Assembly (NCBI GenBank): GCA_007125415.1
Contig: SLDH01000146.1
Span: forward strand, 1 to 15,151
Length of the DNA stretch: 15,151 nucleotides
Origin: Roseovarius sp.
GTDB lineage: Bacteria > Pseudomonadota > Alphaproteobacteria > Rhodobacterales > Rhodobacteraceae
Reading direction: 5' to 3'
Positions within the stretch are counted from its first letter, which is position 1; each line of letters begins with the position of its first letter. Below, in pieces: positions 13,187-15,151 of the stretch. Made by a program: the position numbers and the translations under genes. The notes below the pieces were generated by a model. The model worked only from the letters and a program-made list of their open reading frames with translations, was not told the origin of the DNA and made no database searches.

Positions 13187-13552
13187 ATGTCGAACATCAT
13201 CACCCTTCAGGAAGCCCAGGCAAACGCCACCTATTACTCGGAATCCAAATGTCTCTGGCGGGCCGGCCTCGCTCTCGGCGACCATGTGGAACTGTGCTGG
13301 GTGAGATTCGATGCCAACGCGGTCTACGCCATGCACTCGCATAGTTATGAGCAGATCAGTGTGGTGGTGCAGGGGCGGCTGCGCCTGACGATTGGCGAGG
13401 AAACCCGCGAGGTGGGGCCGGGTGACATGTGGTTCGTGCCGGCCGGCGTTGTCCACGGGGGGCAGGTGCTGGGGGATGAGCCGCTGGTCTTCATCGATGC
13501 CTACGCACCGCCAAGCCGTGGTGACGATACCGATGTCACCTATCATACCTGA
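13187..13552 (+). CDS. Cupin-domain protein
   Basis: The 121-residue product is a single cupin barrel. Motif 1 contains M49-H50-S-H52-S-Y-E-Q56, where the two histidines and Q56 or E55 would bind a metal. G-R-L-R-L-T-I-G and G-P-G-D-M-W-F-V-P-A-G form the conserved turn, and V-H90-G-G gives the second-motif histidine. Such cupins act as small-molecule binding or converting enzymes; pectin-degradation and sugar-isomerase relatives have similar H-S-H-x-x-E-Q motifs. No substrate can be assigned. It is unlike the cupin at 824-1108, which is shorter and has a different metal motif. The ribosome site (AAGG, about 13 bases before the start) is weak. Confidence 0.82.
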   Translation: MSNIITLQEAQANATYYSESKCLWRAGLALGDHVELCWVRFDANAVYAMHSHSYEQISVVVQGRLRLTIGEETREVGPGDMWFVPAGVVHGGQVLGDEPLVFIDAYAPPSRGDDTDVTYHT

Positions 13553-13681
13553 ACCCATCCGGGTTGGCGAAAAGGATCGATGATTGTCCAGCCACGCGCC
13601 GAACGCGCCCCGGTTGTCCTGTGTCAAAGCGCTGGAGTTGCCGCGGTGGTAGGCTTGTCTCCTAGGAATGGAGGTATGGGC

Positions 13682-13912
13682 ATGACACGGAAACACTCGG
13701 AGCCGGGCGAGGCCGGCGGCGTGGGACGTATCGACAAGCTGGCGCGGATCGTGCTGGGGGCGGTGCTGGTTGGGTTTGCATTCTTTTGCCCCTTTGCGAA
13801 GGATCTCGGCACACTGGTTGTCTGGGGCTCCGCTGCGCTTGGAGTGATCTTGCTGGTCACCGCATTGCTGGGCCGTTGCCCGCTATACCGTATCTTCGGT
13901 GTTCGGACCTGA
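13682..13912 (+). CDS. DUF2892 (YgaP-like transmembrane domain) protein
   Basis: The chosen start gives 76 residues and is preceded by GGAGG at seven bases; an ATG two codons upstream and a longer frame from 13580 are less likely. After a polar N-terminus comes N-terminal pattern G-R-I-D-K-L-A-R-I-V-L-G. Two hydrophobic helices follow (about residues 22-35 and 44-62) with the family ending G-R-C-P-L-Y-R-I-F-G-V. This is the two-helix inner-membrane domain that in YgaP is joined to a rhodanese; here it stands alone. Cysteines C36 and C66 are present, but its role is unknown. It follows the cupin in the same direction after 129 bases. Confidence 0.82.
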   Translation: MTRKHSEPGEAGGVGRIDKLARIVLGAVLVGFAFFCPFAKDLGTLVVWGSAALGVILLVTALLGRCPLYRIFGVRT

Positions 13913-13939
13913 TCGAGGTCAGCCTTGATCATCCCGAAC
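13901..13939 (+). terminator. Possible terminator-like structure after the DUF2892 gene
   Basis: GATCGAGG pairs with CCTTGATC (one G-U) around a TCAG loop. An outer stem GTTCGG/CCGAAC extends it across a small interior loop. It begins within the last codons and lacks a T tract, so it may act with Rho or as an mRNA 3' stabiliser. Confidence 0.35.
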
Positions 13940-14153
13940 GCTGACCAAGTTCCGGACAGGCGTTTTCTGCACCACCCCCTTGCGCGCGATGATCTGTGGC
14001 GGCTGTGGTGTTGCGTCTTCATGACTGCGTTACATTGCCGCGCTAGCACAGGGGCGAACACAAAATATGCCTCATGCGATGGGGCTTGCCAGAGACGAAA
14101 CGCGAGATATAGTTATCCAGACGCGGATAGGGGTTGTGGGTGGCGTAGACAGG

Positions 14154-14738
14154 ATGGACAGCGATTTCAGAACCGAGTTCGTCAGAGAGGCGGGTGCTCT
14201 CAAGCAGCATCCCGCGCTGGTGCTCAATGCGGATTACCGGCCGCTTTCCTATTATCCACTGTCCTTGTGGACATGGCAGGAAGCGGTCAAGGCCGCCTAT
14301 CTGGACCGTGTCGATATTGTCGCGGAATACCAGGATACGGTCCGCAGCCCCAGTACCGTGATCCGAATACCGTCCGTGGTCGTCCTGAAGGATTATGTGA
14401 AACCTCAAAAGCGCGTGGCCTTCACGCGCTTTAATTTGTTTCTGCGGGATGAATTCAGTTGCCAGTATTGCGGTGCACGGGACAATCTGACCTTCGATCA
14501 TGTGGTGCCTCGTGCAAAGGGCGGCATCACGAGTTGGGAGAACGTGGTCGCGGCCTGTTCCAGATGCAATCTGAAGAAAGGGGCGAAGAGCCTCCGTCAG
14601 AGCGGCATGACCCTGCGCAAGGCGCCGCGCGCGCCCGGTGCCGAGCAATTGCGCAACATGGGCCGCAAATTCCCGCCCAACTACCTGCATGAAAGCTGGC
14701 TCGATTTTCTCTACTGGGATGCCGAGCTCGAAGCCTGA
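14154..14738 (+). CDS. HNH endonuclease family protein
   Basis: With the ATG at 14154 the protein has 194 residues; a longer frame from 14067 exists, but its first 29 residues are poor and I recall family members starting with M-D-S-D-F. A zinc-binding C103-x2-C106 precedes the HNH core F-D115-H116-V-V-P and S-W-E-N130-V-V-A-A-C135-x2-C138-N139. This is the His-Me finger nuclease fold with both CxxC pairs and the catalytic histidine intact. The N-terminal 95 residues form a conserved extension with the pattern H-P-A-L-V-L-N-A-D-Y-R-P-L. Homologues seem widely conserved as stand-alone chromosomal genes in alphaproteobacteria, suggesting a housekeeping DNA-repair or processing role rather than a mobile nuclease. 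The ribosome site is weak. Confidence 0.88.
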   Translation: MDSDFRTEFVREAGALKQHPALVLNADYRPLSYYPLSLWTWQEAVKAAYLDRVDIVAEYQDTVRSPSTVIRIPSVVVLKDYVKPQKRVAFTRFNLFLRDEFSCQYCGARDNLTFDHVVPRAKGGITSWENVVAACSRCNLKKGAKSLRQSGMTLRKAPRAPGAEQLRNMGRKFPPNYLHESWLDFLYWDAELEA

Positions 14739-14832
14739 CGGGCTGGCTGATGGCGCTCCCCGATCAGGATGAACCACCCCGCCTGTGCCTTGCCCAGCGC
14801 GGAGTAGAGGACGCAGGCCGCCGCGCATCGGT

Positions 14833-14847
14833 CATGCTGAAAGCATG
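14833..14847. other. Short palindrome before the response regulator
   Basis: CATGCT-GAA-AGCATG is a perfect 6-bp inverted repeat with a 3-base centre, ending eight bases before the ATG at 14856. It could be an operator or a small mRNA hairpin that affects translation, since no clear ribosome site is visible there. Confidence 0.4.
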
Positions 14848-14855
14848 TCACCGGG

Positions 14856-15151
14856 ATGGCCCGCCCCCACCGAGTGCTCGTGGTTGACGACGACAAGGCC
14901 TTGGCGGAAATCTGCGCCCGCCTCGCGCAGGAGATGGGATGCGACGCCCGCACGGCATCGGGCGGGCGCGAAGGGTTGACCCTCGCCCTGCGCGAAACCT
15001 ACGATTTGGTGGTCACCGACCTGCGCATGTCCGACTTGGACGGCATGGAGGTCGTTCGGAAACTGGCGGAGGAACGCCCCGAAACGTGCGTCATCGTCAT
15101 GTCGGGCTTCGCGGGCGTACCTTCGGCGGTGGAAGCGGCCAAACTGGGCGC
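14856..15151 (+). CDS. Response regulator, receiver domain, cut by window end
   Basis: The 98 complete codons encode a CheY-like receiver domain. The acidic pocket V-V-D11-D12-D13 follows the first strand, D55 in V-V-T-D-L-R-M is the phospho-acceptor, and S83 in V-M-S-G-F takes the place of the conserved Thr/Ser. The window ends in A-V-E-A-A-K-L-G, just before the conserved lysine. This ending resembles NtrC-type and related regulators (A-V-E-A-M-K-L-G-A), but the output domain is outside, so the class is open. The ATG at 14856 is the only possible start: an in-frame stop lies five codons upstream. No convincing ribosome site is seen. Confidence 0.9.
   Translation, partial: MARPHRVLVVDDDKALAEICARLAQEMGCDARTASGGREGLTLALRETYDLVVTDLRMSDLDGMEVVRKLAEERPETCVIVMSGFAGVPSAVEAAKLG

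Noticed and set aside
13624..14061. Minus-strand frame opposite DUF2892 and the following gap
   Set aside because: Composition and lack of a start signal mark it as a shadow; the plus-strand gene has a clear ribosome site and family ending.
14711..14953. Minus-strand ORF between the HNH gene and the response regulator
   Set aside because: It overlaps the ends of two solid plus-strand genes and shows no ribosome site or recognisable family.

Overview
The window looks like chromosomal DNA of a marine alphaproteobacterium, most likely a Rhodobacteraceae (Roseobacter-group) member. The evidence is high G+C, GC-rich third codon positions, an alphaproteobacterial-type porin, fabB-fabI, a CMD-family protein and an HNH endonuclease that resembles the conserved Rhodobacterales form. 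No rRNA, tRNA, CRISPR array, phage gene or complete insertion sequence was found.

Layout. (1) 1-1108, minus strand: the N-terminal part of a divergent ammonium transporter (Amt) with a sigma-54-like site upstream, and a small cupin. (2) 1327-3797, plus strand: a tight three-gene unit encoding an FrhB/FdhB-type iron-sulfur flavoprotein, a DraG-like ADP-ribosylglycohydrolase and a carboxymuconolactone-decarboxylase-family protein. The unit is preceded by a G10 tract and a possible 23-codon leader ORF. (3) 4236-7734, plus strand: an outer-membrane porin with a TTG start and a strong terminator, then two overlapping paralogous PAPS-type sulfotransferases and a small lipoprotein. (4) 7811-9886, minus strand: two Fe(II)/2-oxoglutarate oxygenases, one of them a fusion of a cysteine-less peroxiredoxin-like domain with a prolyl-4-hydroxylase-like domain, the other TauD-type. 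(5) 9929-13024: two diverged copies, in inverted orientation, of a repeat of about 280 bp, flanking fabB-fabI and a small membrane protein. (6) 13187-15151, plus strand: a cupin, a DUF2892 membrane protein, an HNH endonuclease and the receiver domain of a response regulator cut by the window end.

How the genes fit together. FabB and FabI serve type II fatty-acid synthesis. fabA, which I recall as the usual upstream partner in this order, is absent and a repeat copy lies there, suggesting rearrangement. The FrhB-ADPRH-CMD unit is the best candidate for an undescribed pathway: its genes overlap or nearly abut, but no substrate can be read from the sequence. The sulfotransferase pair probably sulfates small molecules or envelope components. 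The two oxygenases may form one transcription unit. These functional links are inferences from position; the family assignments rest on visible motifs.
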